Of a stretch of DNA of 64,000 nucleotides, positions 32,086-40,900 are shown one piece after another. The stretch is from the IMG/VR virus record IMGVR_UViG_3300021511_000005, positions 45,479 through 109,478 of that record, one strand, 5' to 3'. Under the pieces are notes generated by a model, which searched no databases, was not told the DNA's origin, and saw only the letters and a list, made by a program, of their open reading frames with translations. A program made the position numbers and the translations under genes. Source of the DNA: a virus. The first letter of the stretch is position 1, and each line of letters opens with the position of its first letter.

Positions 32086-32150
32086 CATACTCCGCAGCGG
32101 GGTCATCATATCGGTTGTCAGGGCTTCGGCCCACAACCCAGGAGGCTCCG
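32081..32150 (+). promoter_or_regulatory. Promoter-leader cassette G
   Basis: TTGACA (32082-32087) overlapping the upstream stop, palindrome CCGC-AGC-GGGG with one mismatch (32092-32102), CATATC box, and the strongest leader hairpin: GGTTGT (32113-32118) pairs with ACAACC (32133-32138), a two-base bulge, then GGGC-TTCG-GCCC (32121-32132). AGGAGG (32140-32145) and ATG 32151 follow. Confidence 0.75.
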
Positions 32151-32381
32151 ATGACCAAGACCGTTACGAAGGAACGCAAGGATGGCCGGGACCTGGCCAA
32201 GCTTCTCCGCTCCAATTTCGGCTCCTACGAGCTGGTTCAGAATGTCCTGACCGCACAGTGCGCCGGCTGTCGCGAGATGGCTCAGGGGATGTTGGACGAG
32301 CTGACTGTGGACGAGCTGGACGAATTGGACGCCCAGATCGAGCTGATTCAGACTCAGATGGCTCAGCAGGCGCAGGAGTAG
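32151..32381 (+). CDS. Small unknown acidic protein
   Basis: 76 residues. Basic start (TKTVTKERKDGRDLAK), a CAGC pair, then an acidic Leu-rich helix (LDELTVDELDELDAQIEL). No family recognised. It is separated by three bases from the XF1762-like gene. Confidence 0.6.
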   Translation: MTKTVTKERKDGRDLAKLLRSNFGSYELVQNVLTAQCAGCREMAQGMLDELTVDELDELDAQIELIQTQMAQQAQE

Positions 32382-32384
32382 GCG

Positions 32385-33194
32385 ATGCACCAGCTCCGCC
32401 TTGCCATCGAGCCCCTGGACGACACCCGGCCCATTCCGACCTGCCAGGATGGAACCGGGCCCATCTGCCCCTGGTGCGGGGAGGAGCGTTTCCTGGATGT
32501 CCTGGAGTACTGGCCGGAGGAGCGGGCGTGGATGTTCGATACCTGCTGTGAGGGCTCCCATCAGGATGCCTGTGAGCACGCCGCCCAGGACCCCCGGGGC
32601 TTCGGTCGTTGGTTTGAGGGCGTGACTGGTTGCTACGTCCGTCAGGGTTACCAGAGTACGGTGGAGCCCGACTTTCTCCGCCTGGACTTCGGTTTGACCG
32701 TGGGGCCGGTGAAGCAGGCGGACGCCAAGGCCTTCATCAGCGAGCATCACCGCCACAACAACGCACCGGCCGGCTGGAAGTGGGGTTTGGGCTGCTACAA
32801 CGGCCACGAGCTAATCGCAGTCCTGTGGGTCGGTCGTCCGGTGGCGCGGAAGCTGGACCACACCAAGATCGTCGAGGTCAACCGCTTGTGTGTGAATCCC
32901 GACCTGGACCCGGAGCTGGTGTGGAACGCTTGCTCGAAGCTCTACGCTGAGGCGGCCCGGGAGGCCAAGACTCGGCGCTACGACAGGGCCATCACCTACA
33001 CCCTGGCGAGCGAGTCCGGCGGGACCCTGGTGGCTGCGGGCTGGACCCCGACGCACCGCACCGAGGGAGGAAGCTGGGATCGCCCGAGCCGAGCCCGCAC
33101 CGACAAGGCCCCGACTTGCCAGAAGATCCGTTGGGAGAAGGGTTGCAACAAGCGCGCCCGTAAGGACATCGCCAAGCGGGCCATCACCCTGTAA
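32385..33194 (+). CDS. XF1762-like GNAT-type protein with N-terminal zinc motif
   Basis: 269 residues. An N-terminal Cys cluster (CPWCGEERFLDVLEYW, DTCCEG) precedes a domain with the pattern of the phage/plasmid XF1762 family: AFISEHHRHNNAPAGWKWGLG, VGRPVARKL, VEVNRLCVN, NACSKLYAEAAREAK, ITYTLASESG and LVAAGW. The strand-helix order and loops are GNAT-like. A relationship to Mu Mom-type DNA-modifying acyltransferases has been a tempting idea for such proteins; here it is only inference. It follows cassette G. Confidence 0.75.
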   Translation: MHQLRLAIEPLDDTRPIPTCQDGTGPICPWCGEERFLDVLEYWPEERAWMFDTCCEGSHQDACEHAAQDPRGFGRWFEGVTGCYVRQGYQSTVEPDFLRLDFGLTVGPVKQADAKAFISEHHRHNNAPAGWKWGLGCYNGHELIAVLWVGRPVARKLDHTKIVEVNRLCVNPDLDPELVWNACSKLYAEAAREAKTRRYDRAITYTLASESGGTLVAAGWTPTHRTEGGSWDRPSRARTDKAPTCQKIRWEKGCNKRARKDIAKRAITL

Positions 33195-33196
33195 GC

Positions 33197-33231
33197 TTGC
33201 CCACCGAGGTCTCGCGCGTTACGCTGGGGCC
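33197..33231 (+). promoter_or_regulatory. Possible leaderless promoter of the lysis genes
   Basis: TTGCCC (33197-33202), 17 bases, then TACGCT (33220-33225), only six bases before ATG 33232. The gene has no Shine-Dalgarno. If this box is a -10, transcription would begin at or next to the start codon, giving a leaderless mRNA. Confidence 0.45.
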
Positions 33232-33942
33232 ATGCCCGCCAAGCCCAAGATGGTCAGGTTCAACGAGCTGGCCGGGATCCCCTGCTACTACGCGAGGGTC
33301 AACGCGGCCTATGGGGACCTGGCGAGGACCACGAGCAGAACCGACAAGGGACGTATGCGGAGTTTGGCGCCGAGCTTCAAGGCCCGGATGGATGCCTGCA
33401 TCGCGGAGATCTACTGGCTGACCTACGGGCTGCTGGGGCCCTTGCAGGCCATCACCAGCGGTGGCGCCTATGTGAACAAGCCGGGCTGGCATCGTAAGGG
33501 CAAGGCCTACGATCTGGGCGGGCTTCACTGGCCGGAGCGGAAGCTGGTCCTGATTCAGACCGCCTCCGCGCGGAAGCTGGGTGAAGACTGGAATTGGCAT
33601 CTGTATTTGGCCGTGGAAGCCGCGATCCGGCGGCACTTTGGGACCGTCTTGGGAATCCTCCACAACCGCCAACATTGGAATCATTACCATATTGATCCGG
33701 GGACCAAGGTGGGCTTCTGGACCGAGGGCTTCGGAGCTACCACCAGGATCACCTTCCTCCAGGCCGTGTTGAAGGACATCTGGGGTCACTACGTCGGCAA
33801 GCTGGACGGGGACTACGGTCCCAAGTCCAAGGCGGCCGTGGCGGCCGTCCGAAAGGAGCTGGCCCTGGGCCCCCTCGAGAACCCCACGGCCTGGAGTCAG
33901 TTTCTGCTTCTGACCGCGATGTCGGGGATTCAGCATGGGTAA
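33232..33942 (+). CDS. M15/extensin-like endolysin with C-terminal peptidoglycan-binding segment
   Basis: 236 residues. The catalytic part has the D-Ala-D-Ala/L-Ala-D-Glu peptidase pattern: HRKGKAYDLGG (His 87, Asp 94) and HWNHYHI (His 151 and 153), with the zinc-binding HxxxxxxD...HxH arrangement of M15/VanY/extensin-like enzymes. The C-terminal YVGKLDGDYGPKSKAAV resembles a PG_binding_1 repeat (DGDYGPKT-type). No signal peptide, so export would depend on a holin. It begins the lysis block. Confidence 0.75.
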   Translation: MPAKPKMVRFNELAGIPCYYARVNAAYGDLARTTSRTDKGRMRSLAPSFKARMDACIAEIYWLTYGLLGPLQAITSGGAYVNKPGWHRKGKAYDLGGLHWPERKLVLIQTASARKLGEDWNWHLYLAVEAAIRRHFGTVLGILHNRQHWNHYHIDPGTKVGFWTEGFGATTRITFLQAVLKDIWGHYVGKLDGDYGPKSKAAVAAVRKELALGPLENPTAWSQFLLLTAMSGIQHG

Positions 33943-34504
33943 GAGCTGGACTGATGACCTGAGCCGTTACCAGGACCTGGCGCGGCAAATCGAGCCCGCG
34001 ATTCGATTGACCACGAAGGACGGGTGGTTCTGGCGGGCGTTGGCGGTTGTGGTTCACGGTGTCACATTCGGGGGGACCACGCGGACAGAGTTCCTCGAGG
34101 ACTACGGGACGACGATCGGGCCGGTGATGGCCAATCCTCGACGTTGGCCGCGGCTTGGTGAGGGCTACATTGTCCACGAGGGGACCCACGCCGCGGACAT
34201 GCGGAAGGCTGGTTTGGGTATCCATCCGTGGGTCGGGTTGTTGTTCTACGGCCTGGTCTACCTGTTGGTGTTCTTCCCCTTTCTTTTGGCCTATGGGCGG
34301 TACAAGCTCGAGCTGCGAGCGGACGTGGCCCGTTGGCGTCACGAGCTGAAGCAGGGATTGAGGTCTCCGGATCAGCTCCGCGCGCACGCTGAGCGCCGGG
34401 GGAAGTCGCTCAAGGGGGGAGCCTACGCCTTCGCTTGGCTGTGGGCCCGCAAGGGGTACGCGAGCCGCGTGGAGGCGGTGATCGAGGAGATCGGTCATGT
34501 CTGA
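33935..34504 (+). CDS. Membrane protein with HExxH motif
   Basis: 189 residues. HEGTH (residues 81-85) suggests zinc binding; ELRAD (Glu 126) after the membrane segment could be the third ligand. A hydrophobic segment WVGLLFYGLVYLLVFF (about 99-114) enters the membrane and may form one span or a hairpin. It overlaps the endolysin stop by eight bases, so it may assist lysis, but the function is not known. Confidence 0.6.
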   Translation: MGKSWTDDLSRYQDLARQIEPAIRLTTKDGWFWRALAVVVHGVTFGGTTRTEFLEDYGTTIGPVMANPRRWPRLGEGYIVHEGTHAADMRKAGLGIHPWVGLLFYGLVYLLVFFPFLLAYGRYKLELRADVARWRHELKQGLRSPDQLRAHAERRGKSLKGGAYAFAWLWARKGYASRVEAVIEEIGHV

Positions 34505-35042
34505 CGACAGCACGCCGTCTCATCCAATGCTGCAGGTCTTCAAGGACATCGGCTCCATCAAGACCGGGATTGCGAACCTGGAAGGCGGGCAGGCGGAGCT
34601 GGACGGCAAGGTTTCCGGGCTCCACCACACCATCGCGGGCCTGGTCACATCGGATGAGTGTGAAGCCCACAGGGACGCGCTGGAGGCGTCCATGGAGATG
34701 GCGGAGGGTCCGACAGCTCAGCTCCCCCCAGGCGGACCGGGGCTGCTGGAGCGCGCCGGCAAGCATGCCAAGGCCATCACGGCGATCCTGGTCCTGTTGG
34801 GGATGGTCGGAGGGATCCTGTTGGTCATGTCCCGGTTGGTGGGCTCTGTGGAGCGGACGCTGGCTGCGGACCGTCAGGCTCAGAAGGCCGTCCAGGCCCA
34901 GGTCCTCCAGGAGTTGAAGAAGCCTCAGGAGCCCGTGGTGGTTCGGGAGAAGGTTTATGTCTACCCGGACGCGGGGGCTCGCAGGCGGCGCCGGCGGCCT
35001 GTCAGGCGGCGTCGGGTTCCGCGGACCAAGCGGACCCCCTAG
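34497..35042 (+). CDS. Holin-like membrane protein with coiled coil
   Basis: 181 residues. Helical N-terminal part (VFKDIGSIKTGIANLEGGQ), one transmembrane helix (ITAILVLLGMVGGILLVM, about residues 94-111), then helices and a very basic C-terminus (RRRRRRPVRRRRVPRTKR). Single-span phage membrane proteins with a charged tail next to an endolysin are often holins. The length is large for a class III holin, so this is a contextual call. Confidence 0.5.
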   Translation: MSDDSTPSHPMLQVFKDIGSIKTGIANLEGGQAELDGKVSGLHHTIAGLVTSDECEAHRDALEASMEMAEGPTAQLPPGGPGLLERAGKHAKAITAILVLLGMVGGILLVMSRLVGSVERTLAADRQAQKAVQAQVLQELKKPQEPVVVREKVYVYPDAGARRRRRRPVRRRRVPRTKRTP

Positions 35043-35087
35043 ACAGACCTACACCGCGGAAGATACTCTACTGCCCAGGAGGGTCAC
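35040..35087 (+). promoter_or_regulatory. Putative promoter of the FmdB-like gene
   Basis: TAGACA (35040-35045), 16 bases, GATACT (35062-35067), then AGGAGGG (35077-35083) and ATG 35088. Both boxes are fair matches to the sigma-70 consensus. Confidence 0.45.
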
Positions 35088-35396
35088 ATGCCTGTTTACG
35101 CTTACACCTGCCAAGCCTGCGGGGAGACAACGGATCATTGTGTCCCCTACGATAGCCGGTTGAGGTCGCTGGATTGTCCGCTTTGCGAAGCTCCCGAGGC
35201 GGCCAAGTACTCCTGTGTGGACGGTCGGCCGCCGATGTCCACCATGAACGCAGTTCGGCCGCGGAAGGACGATGGCCGGATGATCTTCGATGAGCGGGAA
35301 GTCCACGCCGATTCAGAGCGGGGCAAGGATTGGCGGGATGAGGGGACCAACGGTAACCCGGGCGGCGCCGGCGAGAAGCTTTATTTCCACGATTAG
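35088..35396 (+). CDS. FmdB-type zinc-ribbon protein
   Basis: 102 residues. The N-terminus PVYAYTCQACGETTDHCV and following LDCPLCEAP match the FmdB/CxxC_CxxC putative regulatory domain (Cys at residues 8, 11, 30 and 33). The remainder is polar and probably unstructured. FmdB family proteins are small and poorly characterised; in phages a role as regulator or metal-binding factor is assumed only. Confidence 0.75.
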   Translation: MPVYAYTCQACGETTDHCVPYDSRLRSLDCPLCEAPEAAKYSCVDGRPPMSTMNAVRPRKDDGRMIFDEREVHADSERGKDWRDEGTNGNPGGAGEKLYFHD

Positions 35397-35399
35397 CCG

Positions 35400-35855
35400 A
35401 TGACCACCCTGATCATCACGGCGATCCTGTGGTTGGCGCCTCAGGTGGAGCCGGCGGACGCGAAGCTCTACGCGACTCATATTCAGCGAGAGGCCACCCG
35501 CTGGGACCTGGACCCCCTGCTGGTGCTGGCGGTGATCAAGCGGGAGTCCGGCTTCAACCCCAGGGCCAGGTCCAAGACGTCCGACTATGGCCTGATGCAG
35601 GTCCATGTCTCCAAGACGACCTACTCCGGCTACCTCCATCATCCGGAACGACTCTACAACCCCAAGCTCAACATCCGTTTGGGGATCCGCCTGATGGCCA
35701 TCTGGAGGGACTACCACGCCGGCCGATGTGAGGGTCAGCATCCGTTCTGGGCCCACTTCAAGTACGGCAAACGGATCCCGCGCAAGCGCAAGGGCAAGAA
35801 GGTGGACGCTATCTACCGGGAGCTGGTGGCCAAGTTCCGCAGTTCGGGGGTTTGA
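35400..35855 (+). CDS. Lytic transglycosylase (SLT-like)
   Basis: 151 residues. A short hydrophobic N-terminus (TTLIITAILWLAP) can act as a signal peptide or anchor. The catalytic motif is VIKRESGFNPRA (Glu 49) and SDYGLMQVH, the ES...GLMQ signature of family 1 lytic transglycosylases. It would cut peptidoglycan glycan strands. Its position between the holin-like gene and terminase allows a lysis or entry role. No metal site is needed. The basic end (KRIPRKRKGKKVD) is unusual. Confidence 0.85.
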   Translation: MTTLIITAILWLAPQVEPADAKLYATHIQREATRWDLDPLLVLAVIKRESGFNPRARSKTSDYGLMQVHVSKTTYSGYLHHPERLYNPKLNIRLGIRLMAIWRDYHAGRCEGQHPFWAHFKYGKRIPRKRKGKKVDAIYRELVAKFRSSGV

Positions 35856-37939
35856 TGCAGCGATACCCGGTGATGGGGCGGGTCCCCAAGGTCCTGCTGC
35901 GGAACACCAAGCCCACCCCCACGCCGGTTATCAACGGGACGACGGTTCCGCCCATCCGGGAGCTGGTTAACGCGGAGCTGACGCCGGAGCGAATCGCCGC
36001 AGCGGTGGAGCTGGCGGGCACCGCGGCCCAGCACGATCCGGGCTGGAGCTGCGCCTACGATCAGCTGCTGCGGACCAGCTGCTGCTTCTTCGCGACGGAG
36101 AAGATCCGGGGCCCCCAGGAGGAGCCCTATAACGGCAAGTTCCTGGTGGGACGCCATCACCTGGAGTGGGACAAGATGATCCCGCGCTACGACCGGATGA
36201 ATATCCTGGCGGCGCGGGACCACGGCAAGTCCTTCTTCTGGACGCTGGCCTACCCTATCTGGAAGGCCGGCTACAACAAGCCTGGGAGCTTGGGTTACAT
36301 CTTCAGTTCGACGCAGCCGGAGGCGGAGAAGTTCCTCCGGATGATCAAGGACGAGATCCTCGAGAATCCGGAGTTCGCCCACCTGATCCCTTACACGCGG
36401 GACCGCTACTGGTCGGCCAAGGAGATCAAGCTCCGCAACGGGTCGGTCATCAGGGCGCGCGGCTTCGGGGTCAAGGTCAGGGGCGGGCACCCCGACTGGG
36501 TCATTGCGGATGACGTCCTGGACGATGAAGACATCTATTCGGAGACTATCCGCCGGCGCAACGTGGACTACTTCTTGTCCGCCATCGCCAACATGGTTCC
36601 GATGCAGGAGCATGTGGTTGAGCACAAGCGGGCTCAACTAGTGGTCGTCGGGACTCCGATGCACCAGGCGGATCTCTATGCGGCGCTGGACTCCACAGGT
36701 GAGTACGAGTGTCGGAAGTATCCCTGCAGGAACAAGGCGGGGGAGCTGTTGTTCCCCGAGCGCTACAGTGAAGCCACGTTACTCCGTAAGCGGCGGGAGC
36801 TGAAGTCAGAGGCCCGGTTCGCCAGGGAGTTCATGTGTGAACCGCTGAGCGATGAGGCCAGCCTCTTCCCCTCAAAACTGTTCGTGGGAAAGACGGTCAG
36901 CGGGGACGCGATTCGTGTGCCCTACAAGTTGGGGATGCCTGCGAGTTACTGGGAGGCCAAGGGCTGCTTGCGCTATACCGGCGTGGACATCGCGATGTCC
37001 GCGGAGACCGGGGGCGACTACTTCGTGATCTTCACGGTCGCGGTGGACCAGGCGGGCAACCGCTGGATCGCCAACATCACCCGTAAGAAGGGGATCAGCT
37101 TCCAGGCTCAGCTCGACTTGATCAAGGACGAGTACTATCTCTTGAAGCCCGAGACCATCCTGATTGAGGCGAACCAGATGCAGCGGGTCTGGGCCGACGA
37201 GATTGTCCGGGAGACAGACCTACCAGTGAAGAAGTTCTTCACGACGGGCGTGGGTGGAACGCAACCGGATCAACCCTGGAAGAAGGGAGCCACGTCCATC
37301 AGCGTCAACAAGAATCACCTGGACCGTGGCGTTCCGGCGCTGCGGATCTCCCTTGAGAACGGCAAGTGGCGGATTCCGCGCGGGGACGCGGAGGCCATCG
37401 AGACCACTGACTACTGGATTGGGGAGATGGGTGCCATTGGCTGGATCGATGGGAAGGTCCAGTCAGTGGGCGAGCATGACGACACTGTGATGGCCTGCTG
37501 GATGTGCAACACGGCGGTCACCATGGGCGCGGCCGCGAAGCTCGACATGATCGAGACCGGTCCGGAGGAGCGTCGGGCTATCTTGGCGGCGCCGAAGCCG
37601 GAGGAGCTGATGGGAGAAGACGAGGTCAACACTTTGGAGCAGGACACCAGGAAGGCTTTGGCCGCCGTCCACAGCGGTAAGAAGACCAGCCTGGACCGGG
37701 ACACCTACATCATGGGGGGCCGGGATGCTTTGCAACACTACGCCGGTCAGTGCGTGGACTGGGGTGATGAGACCCGGGCGGTGGTGGTGCTGGAGGAGAT
37801 CAAGCGGCTGGACCGGTTACACGGGGTCCGTGCTGGAGACGTCCACCTTGCATCTGCGGAACGCGGAAGGTATGTTCAAGGCGCCGATTGGGCACCCCAG
37901 GAGCACGCCCCAACCGCCGAAGATCTTGGTGTTACCTAG
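35855..37939 (+). CDS. terL: Terminase large subunit
   Basis: 694 residues from ATG 35855 (TGATG with the transglycosylase stop). The ATPase has a Walker-A-like AARDHGKSF (about residues 119-127) and a Walker B WVIADDVLDDED (about 214-225). A C-terminal nuclease begins with YTGVDIAMSAETGGDYF (about 374-390), where acidic residues coordinate metal. It is larger than a typical TerL (450-600) with an acidic/basic C-terminal extension. It packages DNA into the prohead and cuts it. No small terminase was confidently identified; the double-HTH protein at 25485 is one candidate. Confidence 0.9.
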   Translation: MQRYPVMGRVPKVLLRNTKPTPTPVINGTTVPPIRELVNAELTPERIAAAVELAGTAAQHDPGWSCAYDQLLRTSCCFFATEKIRGPQEEPYNGKFLVGRHHLEWDKMIPRYDRMNILAARDHGKSFFWTLAYPIWKAGYNKPGSLGYIFSSTQPEAEKFLRMIKDEILENPEFAHLIPYTRDRYWSAKEIKLRNGSVIRARGFGVKVRGGHPDWVIADDVLDDEDIYSETIRRRNVDYFLSAIANMVPMQEHVVEHKRAQLVVVGTPMHQADLYAALDSTGEYECRKYPCRNKAGELLFPERYSEATLLRKRRELKSEARFAREFMCEPLSDEASLFPSKLFVGKTVSGDAIRVPYKLGMPASYWEAKGCLRYTGVDIAMSAETGGDYFVIFTVAVDQAGNRWIANITRKKGISFQAQLDLIKDEYYLLKPETILIEANQMQRVWADEIVRETDLPVKKFFTTGVGGTQPDQPWKKGATSISVNKNHLDRGVPALRISLENGKWRIPRGDAEAIETTDYWIGEMGAIGWIDGKVQSVGEHDDTVMACWMCNTAVTMGAAAKLDMIETGPEERRAILAAPKPEELMGEDEVNTLEQDTRKALAAVHSGKKTSLDRDTYIMGGRDALQHYAGQCVDWGDETRAVVVLEEIKRLDRLHGVRAGDVHLASAERGRYVQGADWAPQEHAPTAEDLGVT

Positions 37940-37952
37940 CTAGGAGAGGCCC

Positions 37953-40900
37953 TTGTCCCATTACCTACGGAATCCCCTGATACCGGGGCAAGGCCCCAAG
38001 CTGGTGATAGGTATGCGGAACCTGCGGAACGATGTCCGCGTGGACACGTCTGCGCTGGCGGAGTTGACCCGGCCGCCGAAGCCCCTGGGCCGGCCGGTCA
38101 TACCCGGCGGGGAGCATGAGTACCGCTCCGCGGATGAGGTCGCCAAGGGTCTGGGACTCAACCACGACCAGGAGCGGGACTTTCTCCAGGCGATGAAGGC
38201 CTGGTTGAGCGAGCCCAACGTGGTGTCCTTCCGCAAGTCGCTGGTCCGCGGTCTGCGGAAGATGGCACCCGGCAACGGTCCGTTGCGTGGGGAGCTGGCG
38301 CGCCGGGCGGTTCAGGTCTGGAAGGCCACAAGGGGGAACCACCCCTCTCGGACCTACGGACGGGAGGGGCAGCCCCAGGACATCATCCGCAAGGCCAAGA
38401 AGGACAAGCCTATCAGCGGTCAGTTGGGGTTGTTTGGGGGGACGCTGCCCAAGGGCGTCACAGTGGGCAAGCCCAAGAAGCCCAAGAAGCAGGTGAAGGC
38501 CGCGGCGGCGAGTGCGGGCTGGCAGGCGATCCCCGCGGGGAAGCACGGCGGCCAGCGCCGGCGGAAGGGCAATAAGTGGGAGTACCGCTACCCCGATGGT
38601 AAGGGAGGCTGGTCAGGCCAGCCCCAGAAGGCTGAGCCCAAACCGGTGAAGGTCCCAGAGCTGAAGCCCGAGGCCCGGAAGATGGCGTACAAGGGCCTGC
38701 GGACCTGGGTCACCGCGAGCGGTCACGGGACGACCAAGGAGGAGCTGGAGCAGCGACTGGCCGCGGCGCTCGAGGCCCAGAAGCAGTCCGAGGTATTTAG
38801 CTTCAAGGTGACGCACGTCAAGCGGGAGAAGGCCCAGAAGCATGACGACGGCCGATCGGTCCCCGCCTATGACGAGTGGGACGTGGAGGTCGAGCACCAG
38901 GCTGCCATTCCCGGTCACCAGTTGACCGGCAAGATCGAAACGGCCACTGGCGTGGTGACGCTGTTCCACGACAAAGCTACCGTTTCCAAGGACGATTACG
39001 CGCGGGCGCAGAGGGGCGTCTGTGACGTCTGCAAGACCAAGCGTCGGCGGAATTCGGTCTTCGTGGTGCAGCGGGAATCCGACGATAAGCACTTGTTGGT
39101 GGGTGGAGAGTGTTCCAAGAAGTTCAAGGGGGCCAATCTGTGGCGGTTGGCCAACGCCATGGAGGAGGTGGACCTGGGCGGCGCCATCGCGGATGCCTTT
39201 GACGAGGGAGAGGGCTTCGGCGGTGGTGGTGGTGGCGGACCCCGGTCCGCGGAGCCCCACGATCTGCTGGGGACAGCGTTGTGGCTCGTCCGTAAAGAGG
39301 GCTATATCGGCGGCGCGGATGCAGATGCCGAGATGACCATGTCCACACCCGATCGGGTCAAGGAGATCCTGGCCGGGGGGAAGGCCGCCCCAACCAAGGA
39401 GGAGCAAGCCGAGATTGATCGGGAAGCCGAGCTGATCAAGAAGGACCTTCCCGAGATTCGGAAATGGATCCAGGAACGCATCCCCACGGACCCGGACGCG
39501 GTCATCACCAAGGACATCGCGTTTGCGGTGACGGTGGACAAGCTCCTGGGCTCCGATTTCATCGAGCCCAAGCACTTCAGCCGCGTGGTGTGGGTTCCAC
39601 ATCGCTACTACAAGATGGTTCAGCGGCGTGAACAGAAGGCGAAGGCCAAGCCCTACGAGGCTCCCCACGCCAAGATGCACAACCTCCCCGGTGAGTGGAC
39701 GATCTTGTCCAACACCGTCAAGGACTCGGACTACGGTTCCTACAACTCGGTGACCGCGATGGACGCGGAGGGACACAAGATCTGGTTCCGCCAGACAGAC
39801 GCCTACGATCTGAAGGAGGGGGACAAGGTCACGCTCCGCGGCAAGCTCAAGGATCAGAAGGACACCATCACGTTCATGTCCCACATGAAGGTGAAGAATC
39901 TGTCCGAGGAGAAGCGGCAGTCTGTGATCGAGGCCGAAGCCGAGGAGTTCCGCAAGGAGCGGGCGCGGCGGATGGCGAGTACGGATCCGAAGGAAATCGT
40001 CCAGGTCAAGATGCACGAGGCCTATGATCCAACACCAGGCGGCACTGAGCGCCAGTCGGCCTTCCGCAAGAAGCTGGTCAAGGCTGTGGTGGCTTTGATG
40101 AAGGAAGGCGCCGAGATCCCCCACGACGCCCTGTATACGACGTGGGATTACTTCGACGGCTACGGCGACGACAAACGACCCGAGAAGGAGAAGCGCGGGG
40201 ACCCGGTAGCCGCCGCGGCTACACGCCAGTATGCCAAGGTCCAGGCCGGCGAGAATCCGGTCAACGCCAAGGAGCTGTTGGAGCTGTTACCCGAGGTGGG
40301 GGCTCGCATGATCCGCAAGAAGTTGGGGGAAGAGGCAGCCAAGTGGATCTTCAAGCGGGCCGGCCTGGCCAAGTCCATGGATGATGATTTGGCGAGGCTG
40401 CGGCCGCGGATGATCCTTCAGCCCACGAGTCACCCTATGGAGCTGGTATGGATGGCCGAAGAGGTCCCGGACAATCTCCACGAGACCTGGAAGCGGATGC
40501 CTCCGGGTTGGCCGGCCGCCGATGAGATCCTCAAGGCGAAGTACTTCAAGCGGACGGGCTCGCCGGGAAACTACGTTTACTACTACAAGCGAGACGATGG
40601 ATCGGTCCAGGCCGTCCGCCAGAAGATGCACCCGGAGGGTGATCCTCGGAGGCGGGGTCCCTACAAGAAGACCAAGAACGCCAAGGGAGAGACCGTTTAC
40701 ACCGGCGGGGAGAAGCCGCCGGGCGCGGGCTGGGAGAAGATCCCGGAGAGTCCACACGGCGGGATGCGGCGGCCGGTGAGCGGCGGCAAGGTCCGTCAGT
40801 GGGAGTTCTGGTATCCGGGTGGGGGGGAGAAGCAGACGGCGATGTTCGGTGGTGGGGGTGCAGCCCCGCCGGCACCGGCGGCACCCGAAGCGGCCAAGGG

